Source: DATKCT01 sp035513055 (lineage in GTDB: Bacteria; Verrucomicrobiota; Verrucomicrobiia; Verrucomicrobiales; DEV007). Taken from it: DNA of 64,000 nucleotides. Shown piece by piece: positions 50,640-59,205 of the stretch (positions within the stretch are counted from its first letter, which is position 1; each line of letters opens with the position of its first letter). The translations under genes were made by a program, and so were the position numbers. The notes below the pieces were generated by a model. The model worked only from the letters and a program-made list of their open reading frames with translations. It did no database searches and had not been told where the DNA came from. The stretch is from positions 41,318-105,317 of the forward strand of contig DATKCT010000047.1 in the NCBI GenBank assembly GCA_035513055.1, given 5' to 3'.

Positions 50640-53072
50640 CTAGGCCAATGGAGCGCTGTCCTGGTTCCAGAAACGGCGGAAGGCGACGGACCAATCGCGG
50701 TCGGCGACGCTGGAACGGGCGGCCGCGGCCATCGACTGACGCAATTCGGGATGGGTGAGAAGGGTTTCGATGGCTTCGGTGAAGGCGCGAGCGTCGAGAG
50801 CAGGAGTGATGAAGCCGGTTTCGCCGTGGCGGACGAGGTCGCGAGGTCCTCCGGCATCCGAGACGACGCAAGGCAGGCCGGAGGCGAGGGCTTCGGCGAC
50901 GACGTTGCCGTAGGTGTCGGTGGTGCTGGGGAAGGCGAAGATATCGGCGGAGGCATAGGCGCGAGCGAGTTCTTCACCTTGCAGGTAGCCGGTGAAGACA
51001 GCCGCGGGGAGGAGTTGACGAAGGATTTGCTGGTAAGGACCGTCGCCGACGATGGCGAGGCGGAAGCAATGGCCGCGGCGTCGCAGTTCGCGCTCGGCGG
51101 CCGCGAGAAGATCGAGATCCTTTTCCTTGGAAACCCGGCCGGCATAGAGGATGACCGGAGCGCCGGCATCCCCGGAATCGTTCGCAGTCTCGCCGGCCTG
51201 GGAGAAAAAGCCGGGATCCCGGCGCGACGGATGGAAAAGCCTGGCGTCGAGTCCGCGCGGCAGCGTAGCAATCTTGTCAGGATCGATGCCGCGATCGATC
51301 CACATTTTCCGGTAATGCTCGGAGTTGACGTAGACCAGGCCGGTTTGGTCGTAGAACCAGCGCATGAACTGCCAGGCCAATGTTTCGAGGAAGGAGTCGT
51401 CGGTGAGGATATTGACGTATTGAGGGAAGTCGGTGTGGTAGATGGATACGGTGTCGAGGCCGAGCATGCGTCCGGCCAACAGACCGCAGAGACCGACGGG
51501 GCCCGGCGTGCTGATGATGATTTCGGAGAAGCGGTTGGCCTGGACGAACTCGAGGATGCGAAGCACCGGCGGGAGTGCCAGGCGTTGCATCTCGTATTCG
51601 GGCAGATCGAATTCCCCGACCGGCGCGAAGTTTTGGATGAGCAATCCGGGGAGGGGCGCTTCGCGGCTACAGGTCACGATGGTGAGGTCGCGTTGGTCGC
51701 GGAGGGCTTCGGCGGCGAGTTTGCGGATGGTCATGGACACGCCGTTGACGTCGTAGAGCGTGTCGGTGAACCAGGCCCGCCGGTCGGAATCCACGGCGGG
51801 CGGGACGAAACCGAGGGCGCTGTGGGCGAACTTGCGGAGCCTGGCGGGGGAGGCGGCCTGGCTCTGGAAGGCGTAGGCATAAGGCGCCAGGGCCAGAGCC
51901 AAGGCAATGAGTGAGCCCGCCTGCTCGAGGCATTCGAGGATGCGGCCAGCGCGGATCTTGGTTAGGACGGATTCGAGGGCGCGAAAGATCATTTGGTCAC
52001 CGATGAGATTGGCCACGAGGAAGGCGCGGCGTTCCCGCCGGGGCTCGGTGCGCATGAGCGCCCGGACCCGGCCTTTGAACTCATTGCGCGTGAGGAATCC
52101 GGCCAGTTCGCGATAGAGGGGGGAATTGCCGGATTTGGCCAAGTCGAAGAATTGACCGGAGCGAAAGGCGTCGTAAGCGATCTCGAACTTGTCGGCGAGG
52201 GAGAGATCAGCCGGGTTTTCGCCGGCGAGGAAACGCAGCAAACTGCGGTGGAGGAGAGAGATGGTGGGACTGTGTGGGGCTCCGAGTTGCCGGTCGATGA
52301 GCGCTGCTGCGGTCTTGTAAACGGCATGGGAAACGGCGAGGGGACTCCCGCTGCGGCCTCCGGCCTGGCAGGCTCCCTGGGAGACGAGCCGGCAAAAAGC
52401 GCCGGGACTGGCGGCGGCGGGGGTTTCCGTCCAGGCGGAACCTATCTCGAGACCGGCGTGGTCGTTGGAACCGCCCACCCGGAACCGCCGCCAGGGCGGG
52501 GGACCAGCCGGAGCGATGCCGTGGCGGGCGGCCAGACCTTCCATGACCTCAGGCGTGAGGTGTTCGAGAATGGCTTCGCAGAATTCGGTGTAGAGCCCGT
52601 CGTAAAGTCCGTTGACCGTCTCGAAATGCTGAAAGAGCAGGAGCAGCTTTTCGAAGTGGGCGGGGCTGAAGCCGGCGTCGTAACTTCGCAGGGGATGAGC
52701 CACGGCATGAGCCAGGTTCTCCGTGATCAGATAGGATTGCAGTTCCAAAATATTGCGCCGGAGACTCTGAATGGCGTGATGTTGGTTTTCGGTGATGTCC
52801 CACACCAGGAGATGGATCCGGCAGGGATCGCCCGGAAAATAGGCGGTGATTTCCTCGCTGAGAAAAACGTCAGGACGCCCGGCGAGAGTGAGACCGCCTT
52901 CGATTGTGTCGTGGTCAGTTAGTGTCACGAAGTCCATCCCTGCAGCCTTAAGGGCCAGATAGACTTCGTCGGGTTCGGAAAGGGAATGTGGAAAGCGCAA
53001 CCGCCGGAAGATCCACTCGGGCGCTTCGGTGCTGAAGCGCGAGTGGACGTGGAGATCGACGCGCGAATTCAT
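50640..53072 (-). CDS. Fusion of a PHP-type metallophosphoesterase and a GT4 glycosyltransferase
   Basis: 810 residues from the ATG at 53072 (MNSRVDLHVHSRFS); the longer open frame upstream runs over lnt. Residues 1 to about 290 are a PHP domain: DLHVHSRF (His8, His10), TLTDHDTIEG (Asp53-His54), AHAVAHPLRS (His126), and GGSNDHAG with the late metal ligands. A helical stretch (about 290-430) follows, then a GT-B glycosyltransferase: TLYDVNGVSMTI at its N-terminus, ILYAGRVSKEKDL near 640, and TYGNVVAEALASGLP near 725. The GT4 part resembles enzymes that glycosylate diacylglycerol or phosphatidylinositol. The PHP part may remove a phosphate from the product or regulate it. Overlaps lnt by four bases. 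Confidence 0.82.
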   Translation of the reverse strand: MNSRVDLHVHSRFSTEAPEWIFRRLRFPHSLSEPDEVYLALKAAGMDFVTLTDHDTIEGGLTLAGRPDVFLSEEITAYFPGDPCRIHLLVWDITENQHHAIQSLRRNILELQSYLITENLAHAVAHPLRSYDAGFSPAHFEKLLLLFQHFETVNGLYDGLYTEFCEAILEHLTPEVMEGLAARHGIAPAGPPPWRRFRVGGSNDHAGLEIGSAWTETPAAASPGAFCRLVSQGACQAGGRSGSPLAVSHAVYKTAAALIDRQLGAPHSPTISLLHRSLLRFLAGENPADLSLADKFEIAYDAFRSGQFFDLAKSGNSPLYRELAGFLTRNEFKGRVRALMRTEPRRERRAFLVANLIGDQMIFRALESVLTKIRAGRILECLEQAGSLIALALALAPYAYAFQSQAASPARLRKFAHSALGFVPPAVDSDRRAWFTDTLYDVNGVSMTIRKLAAEALRDQRDLTIVTCSREAPLPGLLIQNFAPVGEFDLPEYEMQRLALPPVLRILEFVQANRFSEIIISTPGPVGLCGLLAGRMLGLDTVSIYHTDFPQYVNILTDDSFLETLAWQFMRWFYDQTGLVYVNSEHYRKMWIDRGIDPDKIATLPRGLDARLFHPSRRDPGFFSQAGETANDSGDAGAPVILYAGRVSKEKDLDLLAAAERELRRRGHCFRLAIVGDGPYQQILRQLLPAAVFTGYLQGEELARAYASADIFAFPSTTDTYGNVVAEALASGLPCVVSDAGGPRDLVRHGETGFITPALDARAFTEAIETLLTHPELRQSMAAAARSSVADRDWSVAFRRFWNQDSAPLA

Positions 53073-54817
53073 GCTGCTGCGGCGGAGGTTCCCGGGCGCT
53101 GCGGGCGCAGCCAGCGAAACACCGCCGGCAAGCCCGCCAACGATACAACGGCGGCAAACCAGTCGCCCCACCGGGCGAACAGTGTGAAAGCCGGAACGGC
53201 GGGGATCCGGACGGTGGCGGGCAGGCAGCCGCGGACGAAGGTGGATCCCGACTCGATGTCGCGGACGATCCGGAGAAAGCGGGTAGGGTCTCCGCGACCG
53301 GCCAGACTGCCGTCCGCGTCGATGACGCAGCTCACTCCCGTGTTGGCGGCGCGGGCCATAGGCCGGCGCAGTTCGATGCAGCGAAATAGGGAATTGGCCA
53401 TGTGCTGCTCGGACGCGGCGCTTTCTCCGAACCAGCCGTCGTTGGTGAGATTGACCAACAACTGGGGGGCCGGGCGGACAAAACGGCGGGCCAAACGCCC
53501 GAGCGTGTCCTCGAAGCAAATCAAAGGGATAAGTTCCACCCGGGGCTGGCTCAAGTAGAGAGGTTCTGTCGAGGATCCGCTGTTGAAGTCCGAGGGGATC
53601 AGATGACCGGCAACCCATTCGAAAGGCGGGAAGCGTCCCCGAAAAGGGAGGAACTCTCCGAATGGGACCAAGTGGATCTTCCGGTAGACCTGGACGTCGT
53701 CAAGGCCGGAGCCGGCCAACGCGGCGGAGTTGTATGCTGTTCTGTTCGCAAAATCGAATTCCTGAATGCCAAAGAGCAGGTTGAAATCTCCGGAGGCCGT
53801 CAGCCGTTCGATGACAGCGACATTGTCAGGATGGTCGAGGTCATTGGGCAAGGCGGTTTCGGGCCAGAGGACGAGATCCGGACGCAGTTCTTCCTGGTCC
53901 ACATAGAGCCGCGTGAAGTCCTCGTAGAGGGCGAGGATCTCGGATTCGAATTGGGGATCCCATTTGATGGCCTGCGGAATGTTGAGTTGGACGAGCAAGA
54001 GCCGGAGGTCTACGAAATCGGCGCGGGTGTTCGTGAGGCGGGTGATGCCGTAGAGGATGAGGGCGCAGAGGAGAGCCATGGCGGCGAAGAATTCCAGATG
54101 CGGATAGAAGCGTCCGGTGCGGGCCTCCAAAAGGATTCGACGCGCTGTGAGGAAGAAGATGGTTCCGACGAAGAGAACGATGAAGGAGAGCCCGGTGACG
54201 CCGACGAGATCGGCGGCTTGGATGACTGCGAGTTTCCGGTAGAGGGCGACGGCGAGGCCATTCCATCCGAAGCCGGTAAAGAGCCAGCCGCGCAGCCATT
54301 CCAGGGCGGTCCAGACCGCGGCGGTGAGGAAAGCGACGCGCAGAGCGCCAAGGGATTGGGAGAACCACGGAAGGCGGGTTGGAACCGGGCCGGAGGGAAA
54401 GGATTTTGACTCCGGATCGGGAGGCAGGGTCAAGTTGGCGGCGATGCTGGCCCAAAGAGCCGGGAAAAGCGCCAGATAGGCGGGAAGCAAGAAGGATCCG
54501 AGGATGGAAACCTGCCGGATCCAGGAAAAGGTGACCAGGAAAAAGACGAAGCCTGCCAGGTAGCCGAGGCCGAAGCCGTAGAGGCGGCGGCGTTCGAGCT
54601 GGGGCCAGGTGAACCACAGCGCGTAAAGCAGGGGGAAGGCCCAGACCCAGATGAGCCCATCCAGGCTGAAGGGTGGGTAAGCCAGAGCCAAGAGCAAGCC
54701 GCTGGCGGCGGCCGCAGTCGCCGGGCCGGCGAGCCTGAGCGCGAGAGGACGGAGAGATTGGTTAGACCGGGCGGAGGCCGGTCTCCCGGCTTCGTCCGGG
54801 GGCGGCGTTCCGCTCAT
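53069..54817 (-). CDS. lnt: Apolipoprotein N-acyltransferase
   Basis: 582 residues. Adds the third acyl chain to the N-terminal cysteine of lipoproteins at the periplasmic face. About eight hydrophobic segments in the first 270 residues surround a nitrilase-like domain with the catalytic triad Glu320 (WPETALP), Lys380 (YRKIHLVPFGEF) and Cys434 (PLICFED). NLTNDGWFG and the last membrane segment follow. It overlaps the genes on both sides by four bases, in a PGM - lnt - PHP-GT4 operon. Confidence 0.95.
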   Translation of the reverse strand: MSGTPPPDEAGRPASARSNQSLRPLALRLAGPATAAAASGLLLALAYPPFSLDGLIWVWAFPLLYALWFTWPQLERRRLYGFGLGYLAGFVFFLVTFSWIRQVSILGSFLLPAYLALFPALWASIAANLTLPPDPESKSFPSGPVPTRLPWFSQSLGALRVAFLTAAVWTALEWLRGWLFTGFGWNGLAVALYRKLAVIQAADLVGVTGLSFIVLFVGTIFFLTARRILLEARTGRFYPHLEFFAAMALLCALILYGITRLTNTRADFVDLRLLLVQLNIPQAIKWDPQFESEILALYEDFTRLYVDQEELRPDLVLWPETALPNDLDHPDNVAVIERLTASGDFNLLFGIQEFDFANRTAYNSAALAGSGLDDVQVYRKIHLVPFGEFLPFRGRFPPFEWVAGHLIPSDFNSGSSTEPLYLSQPRVELIPLICFEDTLGRLARRFVRPAPQLLVNLTNDGWFGESAASEQHMANSLFRCIELRRPMARAANTGVSCVIDADGSLAGRGDPTRFLRIVRDIESGSTFVRGCLPATVRIPAVPAFTLFARWGDWFAAVVSLAGLPAVFRWLRPQRPGTSAAAA

Positions 54818-56787
54818 GAGGTCAGGCGTTGCTCGATGTCGATTTCCAGCGCCGACCAGAGCGTGTCCAGGGAACGGCCGACCTGTTCTCGAGCGGCGTC
54901 GAGGGCGTCGAGAGCGCCGGGACCTTTGCTCGAGTCCTTCACCGGCTGGGACCGGCCGAAGAGGTAGTACTTGATCTTGGGCTCGGTTCCGGATGGACGT
55001 ACGGCGAAGCGCCGGCCGTCTGCCAAGTCGACAAGGATCATGGATTCGCGGGGCACGGGGTCGCCTTCTTCGTCGACGTAATCATGGGCGGCGAAATTGC
55101 GGAGAGTCGAGACCGGAGAGCCGTCGAGCGCAGTGGGAGGGGATCCGGTGAAGGAATCGGCGAGGCGCCGGATACGGGCAGCGCCTTCAACACCGTCGAA
55201 GGTGACGCTTTTCTGCCGTTCCTCGAAGTACCCATAGCGCAGGTAGAGGTCTTCGAGAAGGTCGTGCGCCGTTTTGCCCAGCGAACGGGCGTAGGCGGCT
55301 AGCTCACAAAACATGAGGACTGCGCCGTTGGCGTCTTTATCCCGAATGAAGTCGGCGCCCAGGTAGCCATAACTTTCCTCACCGCCGAAGACAAAGAAGC
55401 GGGAATGCTCGAGGCGGAGGCGGCGGGATTCGATTTCATCGAGATCCCGATAAGCGGCGCGAGCCGAATCCGGGAGTTGGCGTTCGTACTTGGTGAGTTT
55501 GGCTCCGATGTATTTGAATCCTGTCAGGGTATTGACCACATTAATGCCGTGATCGCGGGCGATCTCGGATTGCAAGCCGGTCGTCACGAAAGTCTTGACG
55601 ATGACGGCGCGCTCGCGATTGCCTGGGTGGAGAACCCCTTGGTCGAAGAAGGTGCTGGTGCGATACCAGGCCAAGAGGGAGCCAACCTGGTTTCCGGTGA
55701 ACAGGCGCATTTGGCCCGAGCCGTCGCGGGCGCCTGCTCCCATCCGATCGCAATCAGGATCTGTGCCAAGCACGATGTCGGCCTGCTCGCGTTCAGCCAA
55801 GTCGATAGCCATAGCGAGAGCGGCGGCGTTTTCGGGATTGGGTGATTCAACAGTCGGGAAGCGGCCATCTGGGATGTCCTGCTCGGGCACAGTGCGAAAG
55901 CGAACCCCGGCCCGTTCGAGCACGGGACGCACCATGTGAGCGCCGGTCCCGTGCAGGCTGGTGAAAACGATGGTGACACCGCTGGAGTGGCGCAGGACTT
56001 CGGGTTGGAGAACGAGAGTTTGGAGGCGGTCGAGATAGAGGGTGTCGAAATCCGCGCCTATGGGCGTGAGAGCGCCCGGAGGGGCTGTCGCCGCGGCGGT
56101 GTGGATGCCGGGTTCGAGGCCGTTGATACAGTCAATGATTCCGCTGGCGTGCGGCTCGACGATGAGTGCGCCGTCCTCGAAGTAGACTTTGTAGCCGTTG
56201 TCGTGGGGCGGGTTGTGGCTGGCGGTGATCATCACGCCGGCGTGGGTGCGGTAGTGCCTAACGGCGAAGGACAGTTGAGGCGTGGAACGGGGGCCGTCCA
56301 CGAGATACACGTCGCATCCTTCTTCAATGGCGGTGCGGGCGGTGAGTTCGGCGAATTCGCGAGAGAAATGCCGGGTGTCGTGGGAGATTGCGAGCCGGGG
56401 CCGGTCGCTCGAGCCGGTTTCGGCGAGCCAGAGGCGAATGTACGCGATCAGGCCGCGGGTGACTCGCCGGATGTTGTGGGTGTTGACGGCATTGGTTCCG
56501 ATGCAGGGAAATTGAGGGCGCTCTCCGGGTCCGGGCTCTCCGCGTTCGGCTTCGGCGACGAAGCGGCCTATGGTTCGTCCGCGCAGACCTCCGGTGCCGA
56601 AGCTCAGCCGTTGAAAGAAGCGGTTGTCGAGTTCTCCCCAGAGTTGCTTGCCAATCAACTCGGCGATCACGGTTTCGTTCAGCGGGTCGGGATCGCTCCG
56701 CAGGAGGAAGGCGATATTCGCGGCGCTGGCGGGCAGGAGACGGCCTTCTTCGGAGGCGCGCTGGACGGAATCTTGCAGGGACGGCAT
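54814..56787 (-). CDS. Phosphohexomutase (phosphoglucomutase/phosphomannomutase family)
   Basis: 657 residues from the ATG at 56787, longer than the common 450-550 and like the eukaryote-type PGM2 subgroup. Motifs: GTGGLRGR (64-71), the phosphoserine loop TASHNP (Ser190), the metal loop DPDCDR, the sugar-binding GGEESYGYLG, and the phosphate-binding RPSGTEPKIKYY near the C-terminus. It interconverts hexose 1- and 6-phosphates (glucose, mannose or pentose 5- to 1-phosphate in PGM2-like enzymes), and could supply sugar for the GT4 encoded downstream. Only 28 bases separate it from the divergent methyltransferase. Confidence 0.92.
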   Translation of the reverse strand: MPSLQDSVQRASEEGRLLPASAANIAFLLRSDPDPLNETVIAELIGKQLWGELDNRFFQRLSFGTGGLRGRTIGRFVAEAERGEPGPGERPQFPCIGTNAVNTHNIRRVTRGLIAYIRLWLAETGSSDRPRLAISHDTRHFSREFAELTARTAIEEGCDVYLVDGPRSTPQLSFAVRHYRTHAGVMITASHNPPHDNGYKVYFEDGALIVEPHASGIIDCINGLEPGIHTAAATAPPGALTPIGADFDTLYLDRLQTLVLQPEVLRHSSGVTIVFTSLHGTGAHMVRPVLERAGVRFRTVPEQDIPDGRFPTVESPNPENAAALAMAIDLAEREQADIVLGTDPDCDRMGAGARDGSGQMRLFTGNQVGSLLAWYRTSTFFDQGVLHPGNRERAVIVKTFVTTGLQSEIARDHGINVVNTLTGFKYIGAKLTKYERQLPDSARAAYRDLDEIESRRLRLEHSRFFVFGGEESYGYLGADFIRDKDANGAVLMFCELAAYARSLGKTAHDLLEDLYLRYGYFEERQKSVTFDGVEGAARIRRLADSFTGSPPTALDGSPVSTLRNFAAHDYVDEEGDPVPRESMILVDLADGRRFAVRPSGTEPKIKYYLFGRSQPVKDSSKGPGALDALDAAREQVGRSLDTLWSALEIDIEQRLTS

Positions 56788-56815
56788 GGGCAGTTTGATT
56801 GTAGGAGTTGACCTT

Positions 56816-57754
56816 GTGAATGCAACCATACGGGCGGAGGGCGCGCTGATGCGGGCCTTGCGATGGAGGGAGGCCCTGTTGCCTCCGGAGACGGATGCCT
56901 TCCGGGTCGTGGATGGGGAAGCGGATGGGTTTCCGGGTGTGAGCGTGGACGCGTTTGCCGGTCACTGGTGGGTGCAAAGCTCCGGGCTCCGGCTGCCGCC
57001 AGGTTTCGAGGAAGCCGCCGCTTCCCACTGTCAGTCCCTCTGGTGGAAAGTGCGTGAGGCGCCGGCCGGGTTGGCCCCGGTCCAGCACCTGCGGGGATCG
57101 GAACCGGATCAGCCATTCCTGGCCCGCGAGGAAGGCCTGCGTTTCGTGATCGATTTCCGGGCTGGATCCTCTCCCGGGGTTTTTCTGGATCAACGCCTGA
57201 ACCGGCACGCTGTCCGCGCGCGGGTCCGCACCGGCGACCAGGTTCTGAACTGTTTCGCCTACACCTGTGGCTTCTCTGTGGCGGCGGCCTTGGGTGGGTC
57301 GGTGACGACCAGCTTGGATCTTTCGCCGCGTTGCCTGGATTGGGGACGCGCCAATTTCGAGGCCAACGATTTGGTTCCGGAGGATCACTTCTTTTGCCGC
57401 GGCGACGTCATGACCTGGCTGACGCGCTGGGGAAAGCAGCAACGGCGCTTCGCCGGGGTGATCCTCGATCCGCCCACGTTTTCACGCGCCGGAAAGGGGC
57501 GAGGGATTTTTCGCGTGGAAAAAGATTTCGGGTCGCTGGCGGCGAAGGCGTTGGAGGTGACCGAACCGGGCGGATGGCTGCTTTGCTGCACGAATGACCG
57601 GGGACTGCCGGCGCGGCGCTTCCTGGCTCTGATTCAGACGGCCTGCGCGGACCGCGGCAGGACGGCGCGGTTTCGAATGGAAACCATGCCTCCGGAGTTT
57701 CGGGGCGAGCCCTATCTAAAGACGGTGTGGGTGGATCTTGCGGCCGATGGTTGA
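56816..57754 (+). CDS. RlmI-like class I SAM-dependent rRNA methyltransferase
   Basis: 312 residues from a GTG at 56816 preceded by AGGAG eight bases away. The N-terminal part begins with the linker pattern DAFRVVDGEADGFPGVSVD of RlmI/RlmK-type 23S rRNA cytosine methyltransferases but lacks the leading PUA domain. The catalytic half has FLDQRLNR, NCFAYTCGFSVAAALGG (motif I), and the LDPPTFSR motif IV with the catalytic region. The target is probably a 23S rRNA cytosine. hisD follows with 67 bases between. Confidence 0.85.
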   Translation: MNATIRAEGALMRALRWREALLPPETDAFRVVDGEADGFPGVSVDAFAGHWWVQSSGLRLPPGFEEAAASHCQSLWWKVREAPAGLAPVQHLRGSEPDQPFLAREEGLRFVIDFRAGSSPGVFLDQRLNRHAVRARVRTGDQVLNCFAYTCGFSVAAALGGSVTTSLDLSPRCLDWGRANFEANDLVPEDHFFCRGDVMTWLTRWGKQQRRFAGVILDPPTFSRAGKGRGIFRVEKDFGSLAAKALEVTEPGGWLLCCTNDRGLPARRFLALIQTACADRGRTARFRMETMPPEFRGEPYLKTVWVDLAADG

Positions 57755-57821
57755 ATGGGCGAAACCGGCGCGGGCACAAAAAGGTCCTTGGCAGCTTGCG
57801 CTTCCTGTTCTGAGTAGCCGA

Positions 57822-59138
57822 ATGCGTGTTTTTCGGCCCGGCGACCCTGACTACGGCGATGGCATCGCCGCGCTGACGAGAATGGCGGAACCTGAGCGAC
57901 GGGTTGCCGAGAGCGTCGCGGAGATCCTTCTGGCGGTCCGAGCGCGTGGAGACGAGGCATTGATCGACTTGACGGAGCGTTTCGACCGCGTGCGGCTCTC
58001 GCCGGGCGCATTGCGGGTGACGGAAGCCGAGTTTGGCGCCGCGGAGCGCGCCGTCAGTGAAGACGTGCGCGCGGCGGTCGCGGCCGCTCATGGTAATGTG
58101 AGGGCTTTTGCGGAAGCGTCCTTGCGGAAAGACTGGGAGATGGTCAACGGGCAGGGGGCGCTCGTGGGCGAGCGATTCCTTCCCTTTGACCGGGTTGGTC
58201 TGTATGTGCCCGGGGGCAGCGCGCCGCTGGTGTCGACCGCGCTGATGACGGTGACGCTGGGAGCGGCCGCAGGAGTGCCGGAACTGATGGTCGCCACCCC
58301 GTGCGGCCGGGACGGAGCCATCAATCCGAACTTGTTGTACGCTTTGCGTGTGGCCGGAGCCACTGAAGTCTACCGCGTCGGCGGAGCCCAGGCCATCGCA
58401 GCGATGGCATTTGGAACCGAAACGATCGCTGCTGCAGCCAAGATATTTGGACCGGGGAACTCCTATGTGGTCGAGGCCAAACGCCAGTGCTTTGGAAGAG
58501 TGGCCATCGATCTGCTTCCGGGACCGAGCGAGATCCTGGTGTTGGCGGACGAAAGCGCCGATCCCGCCTGGATCGCCGCGGACCTTTTGGCGCAGGCGGA
58601 ACACGATCCGCAAAGCGTTGCGGGGCTTCTGACGGAGTCGGAATCTTTGTTGGAGGCCGTCGCCGCCGAGGTGGAACGTCAGGCTCGCTCGTTGAGCCGG
58701 AACGATATCGTGACCCGGGCCTTGGAGAGGGCATTTCTCATTCAGGTCGCCAGTTGGCAGGAGGGCATCGCGCTGGCCAACGCGTTTGCGCCCGAACATT
58801 TGAGTCTGGTTTGCCGCGATCCCGAGGCCGTGATCCCCCTCTTGCGCAGCGCCGGCGCCATTTTTGTAGGTGGTTATGCCCCGGTGGCGGCCGGCGATTT
58901 TTTGGCCGGGCCGAGCCATACCCTTCCCACGGGGGGCGCAGGAAAATCTTTTGCCGGGTTGACCGCAGACCAGTTTCAGCGTCGCACCAGCGTTTTGCGA
59001 TTTGATCGGGAGGCGCTCGACCGGTCTCGAGCCTTTATCGAAACGTTCTGCCGGGTCGAGGGGCTGGACGCCCACGCACGTTCCACAGCGATCCGGTTGG
59101 AACGGGGAGACCGGTCTTTGGGAGCGTCTGACTTTTAG
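57822..59138 (+). CDS. hisD: Histidinol dehydrogenase
   Basis: 438 residues from the ATG at 57822 (MRVFRPGDPDYG). Oxidises L-histidinol to histidine in two NAD-dependent steps with a zinc ion. Key segments: YVPGGSAPLVSTALM, GPGNSYVVEAKR, QAEHDPQS with the zinc-binding Gln and His, NAFAPEHLSLV with the catalytic Glu-His pair, and AGPSHTLPTGG. No other his gene is next to it. The repeat motif follows directly at its stop. Confidence 0.95.
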   Translation: MRVFRPGDPDYGDGIAALTRMAEPERRVAESVAEILLAVRARGDEALIDLTERFDRVRLSPGALRVTEAEFGAAERAVSEDVRAAVAAAHGNVRAFAEASLRKDWEMVNGQGALVGERFLPFDRVGLYVPGGSAPLVSTALMTVTLGAAAGVPELMVATPCGRDGAINPNLLYALRVAGATEVYRVGGAQAIAAMAFGTETIAAAAKIFGPGNSYVVEAKRQCFGRVAIDLLPGPSEILVLADESADPAWIAADLLAQAEHDPQSVAGLLTESESLLEAVAAEVERQARSLSRNDIVTRALERAFLIQVASWQEGIALANAFAPEHLSLVCRDPEAVIPLLRSAGAIFVGGYAPVAAGDFLAGPSHTLPTGGAGKSFAGLTADQFQRRTSVLRFDREALDRSRAFIETFCRVEGLDAHARSTAIRLERGDRSLGASDF

Positions 59139-59151
59139 CCCGCATTTCTCA
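59137..59151 (+). repeat. Copy of the AACCCGCATTTCTC motif (one change)
   Basis: AGCCCGCATTTCTCA starts at the last base pair of the hisD stop codon, the same gene-end placement as at 38323-38336. Confidence 0.5.
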
Positions 59152-59205
59152 GCAGACGCCTGACTTCTTGATCCGGCGCGCGAATGCGGTCAGAATCGGG
59201 CTCTT

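Noticed and set aside
53073..53618. N-terminal extension of the PHP-GT4 open frame
   Set aside because: The extension reads through lnt in another frame and is Arg/Pro-rich; the PHP domain begins right after the ATG at 53072.
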